Below are positions 1 to 7,990 of a DNA stretch of 23,372 nt, piece after piece. Made by a program: the position numbers and the translations under genes. The first letter of the stretch is position 1; every line of letters begins with the position of its first letter. Origin of the DNA: Bacteroides sp. CAG:1076. Lineage in GTDB: Bacteria; Bacteroidota; Bacteroidia; Bacteroidales; Bacteroidaceae. The DNA lies in NCBI GenBank assembly GCA_000436795.1, contig HF993143.1, forward strand, positions 1-23,372. The letters are read 5' to 3'. A model generated the notes under the pieces. The model was not told where the DNA came from. It made no database searches and saw only the letters and a program-made list of their open reading frames with translations.

Positions 1-1
1 C

Positions 2-196
2 GGAAAGGAGTGGAAGGTATTGGTATCGGATGGGGAGTTCAGCAACATCATGCATAACCCGTTGCCCCAGACCGTGGCTCTTCCGTCAGTAACGATAGTC
101 CGTTATGTGAAGCTGGAGGCCACAACTCCGGATGATGCTCCTGCTGTCATGGCAATGGAGGAGCTTGGAGTAACTGTGGTGCCGGACGAAAAGTAA
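2..196 (+). CDS. C-terminal fragment of a probable secreted glycoside hydrolase (F5/8 type C-like end)
   Basis: The reading frame is open from the window edge and ends at TAA 194-196, giving 64 residues. It contains a W-x-x-L-V-S-D-G-E-F-S-N-I stretch followed by N-P-L-P-Q-T-V and then V-R-Y-V-K-L-E-A. That order is typical of the last strands of a discoidin/F5/8 type C carbohydrate-binding domain at the end of Bacteroides fucosidases, hexosaminidases or galactosidases. The catalytic domain lies outside the window, so the enzyme class is not known; an alpha-L-fucosidase (GH29) is a guess. A strong hairpin terminator follows about 85 bases downstream. Confidence 0.6.
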   Translation, partial: GKEWKVLVSDGEFSNIMHNPLPQTVALPSVTIVRYVKLEATTPDDAPAVMAMEELGVTVVPDEK

Positions 197-279
197 TATA
201 TAAATTGAATAGGGAGATTGCGTTAAGTTTACCATTAGGTAGTGACGTCCCCAATGTCACATTATAAAATGTAAATATA

Positions 280-324
280 AAATAGCTCTATCATTTTCCA
301 AAAGAATTTGATAGAGCTATTTTT
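280..324. terminator. Bidirectional intrinsic terminator
   Basis: A perfect 14-bp inverted repeat (280-293 with 309-322) surrounds a 15-base loop. It has A-rich sequence on the left and a T run on the right, so it can end transcription from both sides. It sits between the plus-strand glycosidase tail and the convergent serine acetyltransferase gene. Confidence 0.85.
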
Positions 325-397
325 CAATGAGGAGTTTAAATGAAGAGATTCTTATCCTTGGAATTTATCTTGATATTATTGTAAATTCGATTCTTTT

Positions 398-1300
398 TTA
401 TTCCCTTCGCTGTACAATACGTGCTCCGGCCGGTACACTTTCCGTTACCCAAATATTACCACCGATTGTTGCGCCTTTGCCGATAGTGATACGTCCTAAA
501 ATGGTCGCATTAGAATATACGATGACGTCATCTTCCAGAATCGGATGGCGGGCGATACCCTTTATCGGATTTCCATTCTCATCAAGTGGAAAGCTCTTGG
601 CTCCCAATGTTACTCCTTGATAGAGCTTTACATTATTACCGATGATACATGTAGCTCCGATTACCACACCTGTACCATGATCGATTGTAAAATGGTGTCC
701 GATTTGTGCTCCCGGGTGAATATCAATTCCTGTTTCCGAATGAGCCATTTCAGTAATAATACGAGGAATGAGAGGAACATTCAGCATATACAGTTCATGA
801 GCTATGCGGTAATTGGTAATTGCACGAATAATAGGATAGCAACAGATGATTTCTCCAAAGCAAGTGGCTGCCGGATCTCCGTAATACGCCGCTTCTACAT
901 CGGTAGCAAGAATACGCCTTATTTCGGGAAGTTTGCTGATGAAACGAGCTGCGATAGAGGCTGCTGTATCTCGGTCGGGAATTTTTTTTATTGTATCTTC
1001 CGAAGGATTATTTTCCAGTCCGAAACACAATCCTGCCTGAATCTGTTCGGTCAGTAAACTAAATAGTTCTTCTACATTGACTCCAATATGGTAATTGATC
1101 GTTCTTCGATGAACAGTGGAGTTTCCAAAATAGCCGGGAAATAAAATTTCACGAGCTAATTCTACAATACGGCGGAGTGATTTTCCTGACGGCAATGGAT
1201 CACCATCTTTGTATTGGTGGAACAAACCTTCGTATGAACGATTGTCGGATAGTTCGCTTACTGCCTGCGTCAGGGTATGTGTGTAATCGGATAGACTCAT
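398..1300 (-). CDS. cysE: Serine O-acetyltransferase
   Basis: This cytoplasmic enzyme transfers acetyl from acetyl-CoA to L-serine, making O-acetylserine for cysteine synthesis. The 300-residue protein has a helical N-terminal half and a left-handed beta-helix of hexapeptide repeats from about residue 190. Its G-I-D-I-H-P segment (D193) and I-D-H-G-T-G segment (H208) match the catalytic Asp/His pair, with the same 15-residue spacing as in E. coli CysE (D143/H158). The sequence K-L-Y-Q-G-V-T-L-G-A follows. The longer N-terminal region and overall form resemble the EpsC-like subgroup found in Bacteroidetes. The ATG at 1300 is preferred because a TAACTTTG -7-like element lies 25 bases upstream. 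It is transcribed alone, divergent from a small basic ORF. The cysteine-tRNA ligase and tRNA thiolation genes nearby share the sulfur theme but not the transcript. Confidence 0.93.
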   Translation of the reverse strand: MSLSDYTHTLTQAVSELSDNRSYEGLFHQYKDGDPLPSGKSLRRIVELAREILFPGYFGNSTVHRRTINYHIGVNVEELFSLLTEQIQAGLCFGLENNPSEDTIKKIPDRDTAASIAARFISKLPEIRRILATDVEAAYYGDPAATCFGEIICCYPIIRAITNYRIAHELYMLNVPLIPRIITEMAHSETGIDIHPGAQIGHHFTIDHGTGVVIGATCIIGNNVKLYQGVTLGAKSFPLDENGNPIKGIARHPILEDDVIVYSNATILGRITIGKGATIGGNIWVTESVPAGARIVQRRE

Positions 1301-1324
1301 AATACTTTATTTTAGCTTGAAAAA

Positions 1325-1332
1325 CAAAGTTA
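1325..1332 (-). promoter_or_regulatory. Possible -7 element for the serine acetyltransferase gene
   Basis: On the minus strand this reads TAACTTTG, matching the Bacteroides -7 consensus TAnnTTTG, and lies about 25 bases before the start codon. No clear TTTG -33 box at the usual spacing is visible, so support is partial. Confidence 0.45.
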
Positions 1333-1396
1333 GTTATTTTCAATAAGTAAGATAAGAGAGGAGAGTGTTTTCCTCTTCCTATATGGATTATAATTG

Positions 1397-1404
1397 TATT
1401 TTTG
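1397..1404 (+). promoter_or_regulatory. Possible -7 element for the 43-residue basic ORF
   Basis: TATTTTTG fits TAnnTTTG and lies 18 bases upstream of the ATG at 1423, leaving a very short A-rich leader. No good -33 TTTG is visible; the nearest T-rich stretch is near 1368-1371. Confidence 0.4.
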
Positions 1405-1422
1405 CAAAAAAATACAGATAAT

Positions 1423-1554
1423 ATGGTAGTGAATAAGAAAAATCCTTTTGCTTGGAAAGCGAAGCAGTCAGGAAAGAAAAAAACGAGTGGTAAACGTGTT
1501 GGCAAATCAAAACCTGAAAAAGCAAATAATCAGCTGAACAGGAGAGTAAAGTAA
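1423..1554 (+). CDS. Small lysine/arginine-rich protein, 43 residues, function unknown
   Basis: I do not recognise this gene. The frame runs from ATG 1423 to TAA 1552-1554 and encodes 43 residues. It begins M-V-V-N-K-K-N-P-F-A-W-K-A-K-Q-S-G, and about a third of the residues are Lys or Arg. No hydrophobic segment or Cys is present, so a nucleic-acid- or ribosome-associated cytoplasmic peptide is plausible, but that is inference. Supporting signs are the TATTTTTG -7-like element just upstream, an A-rich leader typical of Bacteroides start sites, and the fact that the ORF fills the gap between cysE and mnmA exactly, stopping 13 bases before the convergent mnmA stop codon. A longer minus-strand frame overlaps this interval but looks like a shadow. 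Low length makes a chance ORF possible. Confidence 0.5.
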   Translation: MVVNKKNPFAWKAKQSGKKKTSGKRVGKSKPEKANNQLNRRVK

Positions 1555-1567
1555 TCATTCCTCTTTT

Positions 1568-2629
1568 TCATTTAGTCGAGCAAATGATTCCACCTCCCAA
1601 AACTACGTCATCCCGATAAAAAGCGGCGGCTTGTCCGGCTGCGATGGCGGCCAGTGGTTCATGCAACCTGACGTGCAGGCGTCCGTCGGAAGTTGGAGCA
1701 ACTGTACAGCGGTTGGCTTGTTTACGGTAACGTATTTTTACGATGATTTGCTCTGTTGTTTCGAATAAAGCAGCAGGATTTGTTACATGCCAATCGGTGA
1801 GATACATTTCTGTTTGTTCCAGTGAACTGAGTGTATCGCTGATTATAATGCTATTTGTTTGTGGAATAATTTCTTTAACAAATAGGGCTTTGTTCAGATA
1901 AATACCTAATCCTCTGCGCTGTCCGATGGTGTAGAAAGGATAACCTTCATGTTTTCCCATATAATTTCCGGATTCATCGTAGAAATTTCCGGGACTGATA
2001 AATGTTGCTTCTACATGTTTCTTGAGGAAGGTCCGATAATCCATAGGACAAAAACACACTCCCAGACTGTCACGTTTGTGAGCGGCTTTCAGGTGTCCTC
2101 GTTCGGCAGCAATTTCACGTACTTTACTTTTAGTTAATGCTCCCATAGGTAACAACATGCGTTCCAGAATGTCCTGTGGTAGTCCCCACAAAAAGAATGA
2201 CTGATCTTTGTCACTATCGGCCCCGGTAGTAATGTGCCAGTATCCGTCAATATTCCGCTTCTGTACGTAATGGCCAGTAGCATAATGATAAATGCCTCTT
2301 TCATCGGCAAGTTGTTTCAGCAATGGCCATTTCAGGTAATTGTTACAAAGTGTGCAGGGTACAGGAGTACGTCCAGCCATGTATTCATTGATAAAGTAGG
2401 AAATAATTTGTTGGCGGAATTTCTCCCGTACATCATAGGCTATGTGGGGAATATGTAACCGTTCACATAATTCACGGGCGTCGTCCAGATATTCTGTATT
2501 GTTATCTTTTTCATAGAAACGGAAGGTTACGCCGGTTACTTCGTATCCGGCCTCTTGCAGAAGCAACGCAGCGACCGAACTGTCTGTTCCTCCGCTCATA
2601 CCTAACAGAACTTTCTTGTTTTCTTGCAT
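1568..2629 (-). CDS. mnmA: tRNA-specific 2-thiouridylase (MnmA family)
   Basis: MnmA adenylates U34 of Lys, Glu and Gln tRNAs and replaces the 2-oxygen with sulfur, in the cytoplasm. The 353-residue protein begins with the PP-loop S-G-G-T-D-S-S (residues 12-18); most family members have V where T15 is. Further matches are A-T-G-H-Y (117-121), D-K-D-Q-S-F-F-L (140-147) and G-Q-R-R-G-L-G-I, then a C-terminal beta-barrel. Cysteines sit at P-C-T-L-C-N (C92, C95) and G-V-C-F-C (C192, C194). C95 and C192 correspond to the catalytic pair of E. coli MnmA (C102, C199). The extra C92 creates a CxxC and could help hold an iron-sulfur cluster. Bacteroides genomes commonly carry several MnmA paralogs, so exact tRNA specificity is uncertain. 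A terminator-like leader precedes the start codon. Confidence 0.92.
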   Translation of the reverse strand: MQENKKVLLGMSGGTDSSVAALLLQEAGYEVTGVTFRFYEKDNNTEYLDDARELCERLHIPHIAYDVREKFRQQIISYFINEYMAGRTPVPCTLCNNYLKWPLLKQLADERGIYHYATGHYVQKRNIDGYWHITTGADSDKDQSFFLWGLPQDILERMLLPMGALTKSKVREIAAERGHLKAAHKRDSLGVCFCPMDYRTFLKKHVEATFISPGNFYDESGNYMGKHEGYPFYTIGQRRGLGIYLNKALFVKEIIPQTNSIIISDTLSSLEQTEMYLTDWHVTNPAALFETTEQIIVKIRYRKQANRCTVAPTSDGRLHVRLHEPLAAIAAGQAAAFYRDDVVLGGGIICSTK

Positions 2630-2649
2630 ATTATTTTACGTATGGGCAT

Positions 2650-2674
2650 AAAAAAAGGAGTACCGCTGTACTCC
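2650..2674 (-). terminator. Intrinsic terminator in the mnmA 5' leader (possible attenuator)
   Basis: Read on the minus strand, a 7-bp G+C-containing stem (2674-2668 with 2663-2657) encloses a 4-base loop AGCG and is followed at once by seven T residues (2656-2650). This is a complete intrinsic terminator. It lies about 30 bases downstream of the leader start and 21 bases before the mnmA ATG. Transcription reaching mnmA from the upstream promoter must read through it. Confidence 0.75.
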
Positions 2675-2712
2675 AACCTTTGTTAACCTTAAATCTAATA
2701 CTATGAAAAACA
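2650..2712 (-). ncRNA. Candidate short leader RNA upstream of mnmA
   Basis: A promoter with both boxes at near-ideal spacing (2718-2748, minus strand) would start transcription near 2711-2714. The terminator above would end it near 2650, giving an RNA of about 60 bases with an A+U-rich single-stranded 5' part containing GGTTAACAAAGGTTGG. I have the impression that similar promoter/leader/terminator units recur in Bacteroides genomes, and a family of paralogous small RNAs has been reported in that genus. I cannot confirm that this copy belongs to it. Confidence 0.4.
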
Positions 2713-2717
2713 CAATG

Positions 2718-2748
2718 CAAAGATACGGACTTTTAGAAAACCTGCAAA
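2718..2748 (-). promoter_or_regulatory. Consensus-type Bacteroides promoter for the mnmA leader
   Basis: On the minus strand TTTG (2748-2745) is followed after 19 bases by TATCTTTG (2725-2718). This matches the Bacteroides -33/-7 pattern TTTG-N19-TAnnTTTG in both sequence and spacing. It is the best promoter I find in the window. Confidence 0.75.
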
Positions 2749-2936
2749 TATTACGACTAAAAAACTATGTTTTATAACATGATTTAAGAATTTGCCTCGT
2801 TGTTCTATGTTTGTTAACTAAAAGTGTCGCTTCTTTTTTTGACAAATGTATGTCATTTTTTATTGGAGCTAAGCCACACTGGCAGCTTGTTTGAGAAAAA
2901 AAAGACCCTCTGTTTCCTTATTATTTCTTTTTTCTG

Positions 2937-2944
2937 TATTTTTG
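2937..2944 (+). promoter_or_regulatory. Possible -7 element of cysS
   Basis: TATTTTTG fits TAnnTTTG and lies 23 bases before the cysS ATG. The -33 position has only a weak TGTTTC. Confidence 0.45.
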
Positions 2945-2967
2945 TGACTTAACTAAAAGAGATAATT

Positions 2968-4446
2968 ATGGAAAATAAGCTGACTATTTATAATACGCTT
3001 ACCCGTCGCAAGGAACTGTTTGTTCCGTTGCATGCTCCTCATGTAGGCATGTATGTGTGCGGGCCTACTGTTTATGGTGATGCCCATTTGGGACATGCTC
3101 GCCCGGCTATTACATTCGATATTCTTTTCCGTTACCTTACACATCTGGGGTATAAGGTACGTTATGTACGAAATATTACCGATGTAGGACATTTGGAACA
3201 TGATGCTGACGATGGTGAAGATAAAATTGCAAAGAAAGCCCGTCTGGAACAATTGGAGCCGATGGAAGTTGTTCAGTATTACCTGAACCGCTATCATAAG
3301 GCTATGGAAGCATTGAACGTGCTTCCTCCCAGCATTGAGCCGCATGCATCGGGACATATCATCGAACAGATTCAGTTGGTAAAGGAAATTTTGAAGAACG
3401 GATATGCTTACGAAAGCCAGGGGTCTGTTTATTTTGATGTGGCAAAATATAACAAAGATCATCATTACGGGAAGCTCTCCGGACGTAATCTGGATGATGT
3501 TATCAATACAACCCGTGAACTGGACGGACAGCAGGAAAAACATAATCCTGCCGATTTTGCTCTTTGGAAATGTGCACAGCCGGAACATATCATGCGTTGG
3601 CCTTCACCGTGGAGCGACGGTTTTCCGGGCTGGCATTGCGAATGTACTGCGATGGGACGCAAATATCTGGGTGAAACGTTCGATATTCACGGAGGTGGCA
3701 TGGACTTGATTTTCCCACATCATGAATGTGAAATTGCCCAGAGTGTAGCTTCACAGGGACATGACATGGTACGTTACTGGATGCATAACAACATGATTAC
3801 CATCAACGGCCAGAAGATGGGTAAGTCACTGGGTAACTTCATTACGCTCGATGAGTTCTTTACCGGATCGAACAAACTTCTTGCTCAGGCTTATTCACCG
3901 ATGACGATTCGTTTCTTTATTCTTCAGGCACATTACCGTAGTACAGTTGACTTCAGCAATGAGGCTCTTCAGGCTGCTGAAAAAGGCTTGGAACGTCTGA
4001 TGGAAGGAGTTAAGAATCTGGAACGTATTACTCCTTCGAAGACGACTACAGGCATTGAACCGGCCGGATTGCGCGAAAAATGCTATGAAGCTATGAACGA
4101 TGACCTGAATACACCGATTGTAATTTCTCATTTGTTCGATGCGATTCGTATGATTAATACCGTAATCGATAAGAAAGCAACTATCAGTGCTGATGATCTT
4201 GCTGAATTGAAGAGTGTATTCCATACATTTGTATTCGATATTCTTGGCTTGAAGGCTGAGGCTGAAAACAATGCTGCACGTGAAGAAGCGTTTGGCAAAG
4301 TGGTAGATATGTTGCTTGAACAGCGTATGCAGGCAAAGGCTAATAAAGACTGGGCAACCAGTGACAAGATTCGTGATACATTGGCTGCTTTGGGATTTGA
4401 AGTCAAAGATACAAAAGATGGATTTACCTGGAAGCTGAATAAATAA
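2968..4446 (+). CDS. cysS: Cysteinyl-tRNA synthetase
   Basis: This cytoplasmic class I enzyme charges tRNA-Cys with cysteine. The 492-residue protein has normal length. The HIGH signature appears as H-L-G-H (40-43) within [13 protein letters not shown]. The KMSKS signature appears as K-M-G-K-S (283-287), so the first Ser is replaced by Gly. Predicted zinc ligands by spacing with E. coli CysRS are C31, C226 (in G-W-H-C-E-C), H251 and E255; C224 is an additional cysteine in this motif. The DALR-type helical domain and anticodon-binding end follow from about residue 330. It is a single-gene unit with a terminator 40 bases downstream. Confidence 0.97.
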   Translation: MENKLTIYNTLTRRKELFVPLHAPHVGMYVCGPTVYGDAHLGHARPAITFDILFRYLTHLGYKVRYVRNITDVGHLEHDADDGEDKIAKKARLEQLEPMEVVQYYLNRYHKAMEALNVLPPSIEPHASGHIIEQIQLVKEILKNGYAYESQGSVYFDVAKYNKDHHYGKLSGRNLDDVINTTRELDGQQEKHNPADFALWKCAQPEHIMRWPSPWSDGFPGWHCECTAMGRKYLGETFDIHGGGMDLIFPHHECEIAQSVASQGHDMVRYWMHNNMITINGQKMGKSLGNFITLDEFFTGSNKLLAQAYSPMTIRFFILQAHYRSTVDFSNEALQAAEKGLERLMEGVKNLERITPSKTTTGIEPAGLREKCYEAMNDDLNTPIVISHLFDAIRMINTVIDKKATISADDLAELKSVFHTFVFDILGLKAEAENNAAREEAFGKVVDMLLEQRMQAKANKDWATSDKIRDTLAALGFEVKDTKDGFTWKLNK

Positions 4447-4483
4447 AGGTTCATATTTTTCTTAATAGATAAATTAGGTAAGT

Positions 4484-4525
4484 AAACGCGGATTTGTGCA
4501 GATATAATTGCATGAATCCGCGTTT
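4484..4525 (+). terminator. Terminator downstream of cysS
   Basis: An 11-bp inverted repeat (4484-4494 with 4515-4525, core ACGCGGAT/ATCCGCGT) has a 20-base loop that can pair further through TGCA/TGCA. A T-rich tail (TTTGTTTGT) follows. Confidence 0.75.
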
Positions 4526-4707
4526 GTTTGTATTACCACATCGATTATAATAAATTTGGTTGCTTTTTTGCTCTTCACGCCCTTCACATATGTACATAAA
4601 TGGAGATAATCAGGTTTATTAATAAAATATTTTATAATGGCCTATTTACATAATAAATAATAAACCCTGAATAGAGGGCTAAAAATTTACTAATATAAAA
4701 GTTTTTT

Positions 4708-4721
4708 ACCTTATATAAGGT
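4708..4721. promoter_or_regulatory. 14-bp perfect palindrome upstream of the SusC/SusD operon (candidate operator)
   Basis: ACCTTATATAAGGT is self-complementary over all 14 bases and lies 74 bases upstream of the putative -7 box. Perfect symmetry suggests a dimeric DNA-binding protein, but A+T-rich DNA gives such palindromes by chance more often than mixed sequence. Confidence 0.3.
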
Positions 4722-4794
4722 TACATTTTGATGACATTTTGGGCGTATTATTAAAAAAGTGTTCTATAAAATGTATTTTAATTAATAATATGTT

Positions 4795-4802
4795 TAATTT
4801 TG
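4795..4802 (+). promoter_or_regulatory. Possible -7 element of the SusC/SusD operon
   Basis: TAATTTTG matches TAnnTTTG and would give a leader of about 60 bases before the ATG at 4868. No TTTG box at the -33 position, which is common for promoters needing an activator or ECF sigma factor. Confidence 0.4.
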
Positions 4803-4867
4803 TGCCATTATATTGAAGGCGCATCATAGGATAACTTTATTTTATACACAAACTAAATCTTAGCATT

Positions 4868-7800
4868 ATGGATAAGTACAACTTGAGAAGCTCCAAACAT
4901 CTGTGGGCTGTCTTCTTAACGGCCGGGTTGTTTGTACCAGGGCTGGTACAAGGAGCAACAGAGCAAGCTTTATCAGAAATTATCAGTATGCCTGCTCAAA
5001 AGACGATAACAGGTAAAGTAATCGACGAAACGGGAGAAACAATTATTGGTGCCAATGTTGTGATAAAAGGAACGACCAATGGGGCGGTTACCGATATGGA
5101 CGGGCAATTTCATCTGGCAGTAAATGACTATCCGGTTACTCTTACTGTATCTTACATCGGTTATGAAACTCAGACAGTTAAAGTCAGTTCAAGCAAAAGC
5201 ATTGTCATTACAATGCAGAGTGATAATCAGGTAATGGATGAAGTCATCGTTACAGGATATGGTACTTTTAAAAAATCAGCGTATGCAGGTTCAGCTTCTG
5301 CTGTCAAAGCAGATAAAATAAAGGATATTCCTGCTGTATCTTTCCAGAGCATGTTACAGGGAAATGCGGCTGGTGTTCAATTCAGCTCTTCATCTGGTCA
5401 ACCAGGAGCATCTTCATCCATTAACATTCGTGGTATGGGATCGTTCAATGCCAGTAACACTCCGTTGTATGTAATCGATGGAGTACCGGTTATCTCAGGA
5501 TCTATCGACGCTACAGGTTCTGATTCTGGTCTGGATATCATGTCTACCATCAATCCTTCGGATATTGAGAACATATCTATCATTAAAGATGCGGCAGCAG
5601 CTTCTTTGTATGGTTCACGAGCTGCAAATGGTGTGATTTTGATTACGACCAAGAGAGGTAAGGAAGGAAAAGCTCAAGTTAGTTTAAAAGCAGACTGGGG
5701 ATTTAGTGACTTCGCCATGCAGTATCGTCCGATTATGAACGGTGCACAACGCCGGGAATATATCTATAACGGATTGAAGAGGGACAGCTAAGAAATGGGG
5801 CAACCGAAGAGGAAGCAATAGCCTATGCCGATGACGAAATAGATGACTATGCTCCTGTTCCTTGGTGTGGATATGTAGACTGGGATGATATTTTGTTCCA
5901 GCATGGAAGTCATCAAAACTACGAGGCTTCTGTTTCTGGAGGGACCAATAAATTCTCTTATTATTCTTCATTGTCTTATTTAAAACAAGACGGTATCACA
6001 CTCAATTCAGGTTTGGAACGTATCAGTGGACGTTTGAATGTGGATTTTCAGGCAACCGACCATTTGAAAGTAGGAGCCAACATCTTGTTTGCTAATGTAA
6101 ATCAGAACGTATATGGTGAAGGAACAAGTTATACATCACCGTTCTATTCAAGCCGTAATGCGGTCGTTCCTTCAGACCCTGTATATAATGAGGATGGAAG
6201 CTGGAATCGTGATTTTATCCGTAACAGCGACCGTAATCCTTTGTTGTCGGCTACTTACGACCGGGATAGAGAATATGTAACCCGTACTTTCAACACCATT
6301 TACGGAGAATATGAATTTATAAAAGACTTGAAGCTGAAATCCACTTTAAGCTACGACTACACGAATACAAAAGGAGTAAGCTGGAGTGACCCGCGTACTT
6401 CAAACGGTGATGATATCAACGGTGGTATGTCGAAAGAATATCATGAACGTCATAAAATGGTATGGGCTAATCAGTTGAGTTATCGATTCAATGTGAAGGA
6501 GGATCATCACTTCGATGTCTTGGCCGGTTATGAAATCGATGAACAGTACAGCGATTATTTGTCGGGTTATGCTACCAACTTTGCAACTTACGATAAGACT
6601 GCTATCAGTAATGGTATGAAAGTAGAATCGGTGGGTGGATACGACCAGAAAACTCGTCTGGTGTCATACCTGAGCCGTGCCAATTACGATTTCAAAAATA
6701 AATATTACTTGGGAGCAAGTTTCCGTACGGATGGAAGTTCACGTCTGGCTTCAGGTAATCGCTGGGGTAAATTCTGGTCTGTTTCAGGAGCGTGGAGAAT
6801 TGCTGAAGAAGAATTCATGAAGCCGATTAATCATTGGCTGACTGACCTGAAATTACGTGCATCTTATGGCGTAAACGGAACTTTGCCTTCCGATTATTTC
6901 GGTTATATGGGATTAAGCGGTCTGACCGACGGTTATTTAAGTCAGCCGGGTATCAGTATTTCACAAATAGCTAATGAAGATCTTCAGTGGGAAACCAATC
7001 ATAATCTGAATATTGGTCTGGATTTTGGATTGTGGAACCGAATCAATGCGACAGTTGAATATTATACACGTACAACCAAGAACTTGCTGATGGATTGTCC
7101 TATTTCTTATACTACCGGATTTGGAAGCTATCTGATGAATATCGGTAAAGTAAGAAACCAGGGTGTAGAAGTTGAAATTACTTCCAAGAACTTCGATAAC
7201 GGTGATTTCAGTTGGACTACTTCATTCAACATCAGCCATAACCGCAACAAGATTCTCGTTTTGGATGGCGAACAGTCAGAAATCATCAGTGGATCACAAA
7301 TTCACAAGGTAGGAGAGTCTTACCGTACTTTCTATCTGATAGAGTTTGCAGGAATCAATCCCCAAACAGGTGTTCCTCAGTTCTATACAAACGATGTCGA
7401 TGAAAACGGAAATTACATAAAAGAAATAACTGAAGACGCAGCAGAAGCCCATGCTATAGCATTGGACAAACATGCAGAGCCGGCTGTTATCGGAGGATTA
7501 ACCAATACGTTACATTATAAATGGTTCGACCTGAGCTTCCTGTTTTCTTATCAGTTTGGTGCTTACGGCTACGATACATGGGCACAGAAGACGGAACATG
7601 GTGGTAACGACTTGGAAGCTAATATTCCTATTTATTATTTGGATAACTGGAAAAAGCCGGGAGATATTACTCAATATGAAGTTTTCATGGAAGACCCCGA
7701 TCAGGCCATGAATAAAATTGCGACTACACGCCGACTGCATAGTACAGACTATATCCGACTCAAGACATTGACGTTCGGAATTACGTTACCTCAGCACTGG

Positions 7801-7968
7801 ACAAGAAAAGTAGGCATCAACAATGCACGTATCTATGCTTCTGCTGATAACTTGTGGACTTGGGCAGCCTATGATTTCTATGATCCGGAATCTGTTGAAG
7901 ATGGTAGTGCAACATGGAATACCCCTCCTTTGAAAACCGTAACTTTTGGTATTAGTGTAAACTTCTAA
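4868..7968 (+). pseudogene. SusC/RagA-like TonB-dependent outer-membrane transporter, split by a frameshift
   Basis: SusC-type proteins form the TonB-driven outer-membrane barrel that imports a ligand captured by SusD. The order here is: signal peptide (about residues 1-29), CarboxypepD_reg-like domain (45-117), TonB-box-like D-E-V-I-V-T-G-Y-G-T (124-133), plug domain with N-I-R-G-M-G-S-F and Y-V-I-D-G-V-P-V, then the barrel ending in a terminal Phe. The first frame stops at TAA 5789-5791 after 307 residues. The protein then continues without gap in the next frame through to 7968 (A-T-E-E-E-A-I-A-Y-A-D-D-E onward). Restoring one base near 5780-5784, for example a fourth G in AGGGA, gives one frame of about 1033 residues, a normal SusC length. 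No other lesion is seen in the barrel. Whether it is a true inactivation or a sequencing error cannot be told from this sequence. The SusD partner follows 22 bases later. Confidence 0.85.
5779..5785 (+). other. Frameshift position in susC-like gene
   Basis: The codons N-G-L-K-R are followed in the existing frame by D-S-stop. If one base is added to the GGG run at 5781-5783, the reading becomes N-G-L-K-R-G-Q-L-R-N-G-A-T, which flows into the downstream frame. The upstream frame is 2 and the downstream frame is 1, consistent with loss of a single base. Confidence 0.75.
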
Positions 7969-7990
7969 TTTAATTTAAAGAACGACAATT

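Larger units (their letters stand above)
2630..2967. other. Divergent mnmA-cysS intergenic region, 338 bases
   Basis: The mnmA-proximal third holds a minus-strand promoter and leader hairpin, described separately. The remainder is A+T-rich and contains a small TGACA/TGTCA inverted repeat at 2840-2855 and, next to cysS, a TATTTTTG -7-like box. No protein-coding frame is convincing. A 24-codon plus-strand frame starting at 2703 runs antisense through the minus-strand promoter and is probably chance. Confidence 0.6.
4447..4867. other. cysS-susC intergenic region, 421 bases
   Basis: The cysS terminator occupies 4484-4525. The remaining stretch is very A+T-rich and holds a CCCT/AGGG mini-hairpin near 4665-4678, a 14-bp palindrome at 4708-4721 and a TAATTTTG -7-like box at 4795-4802. 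No credible ORF or RNA gene is visible. Its length and structure suit a regulated promoter for the SusC/SusD operon. Confidence 0.55.

Noticed and set aside
1200..1505. 101-codon minus-strand frame overlapping the start of the serine acetyltransferase
   Set aside because: It overlaps the true gene in another frame and has no recognisable domain; a shadow frame.
2703..2777. 24-codon plus-strand frame between mnmA and cysS
   Set aside because: It is antisense to a consensus-like minus-strand promoter and has no own promoter or conserved feature.
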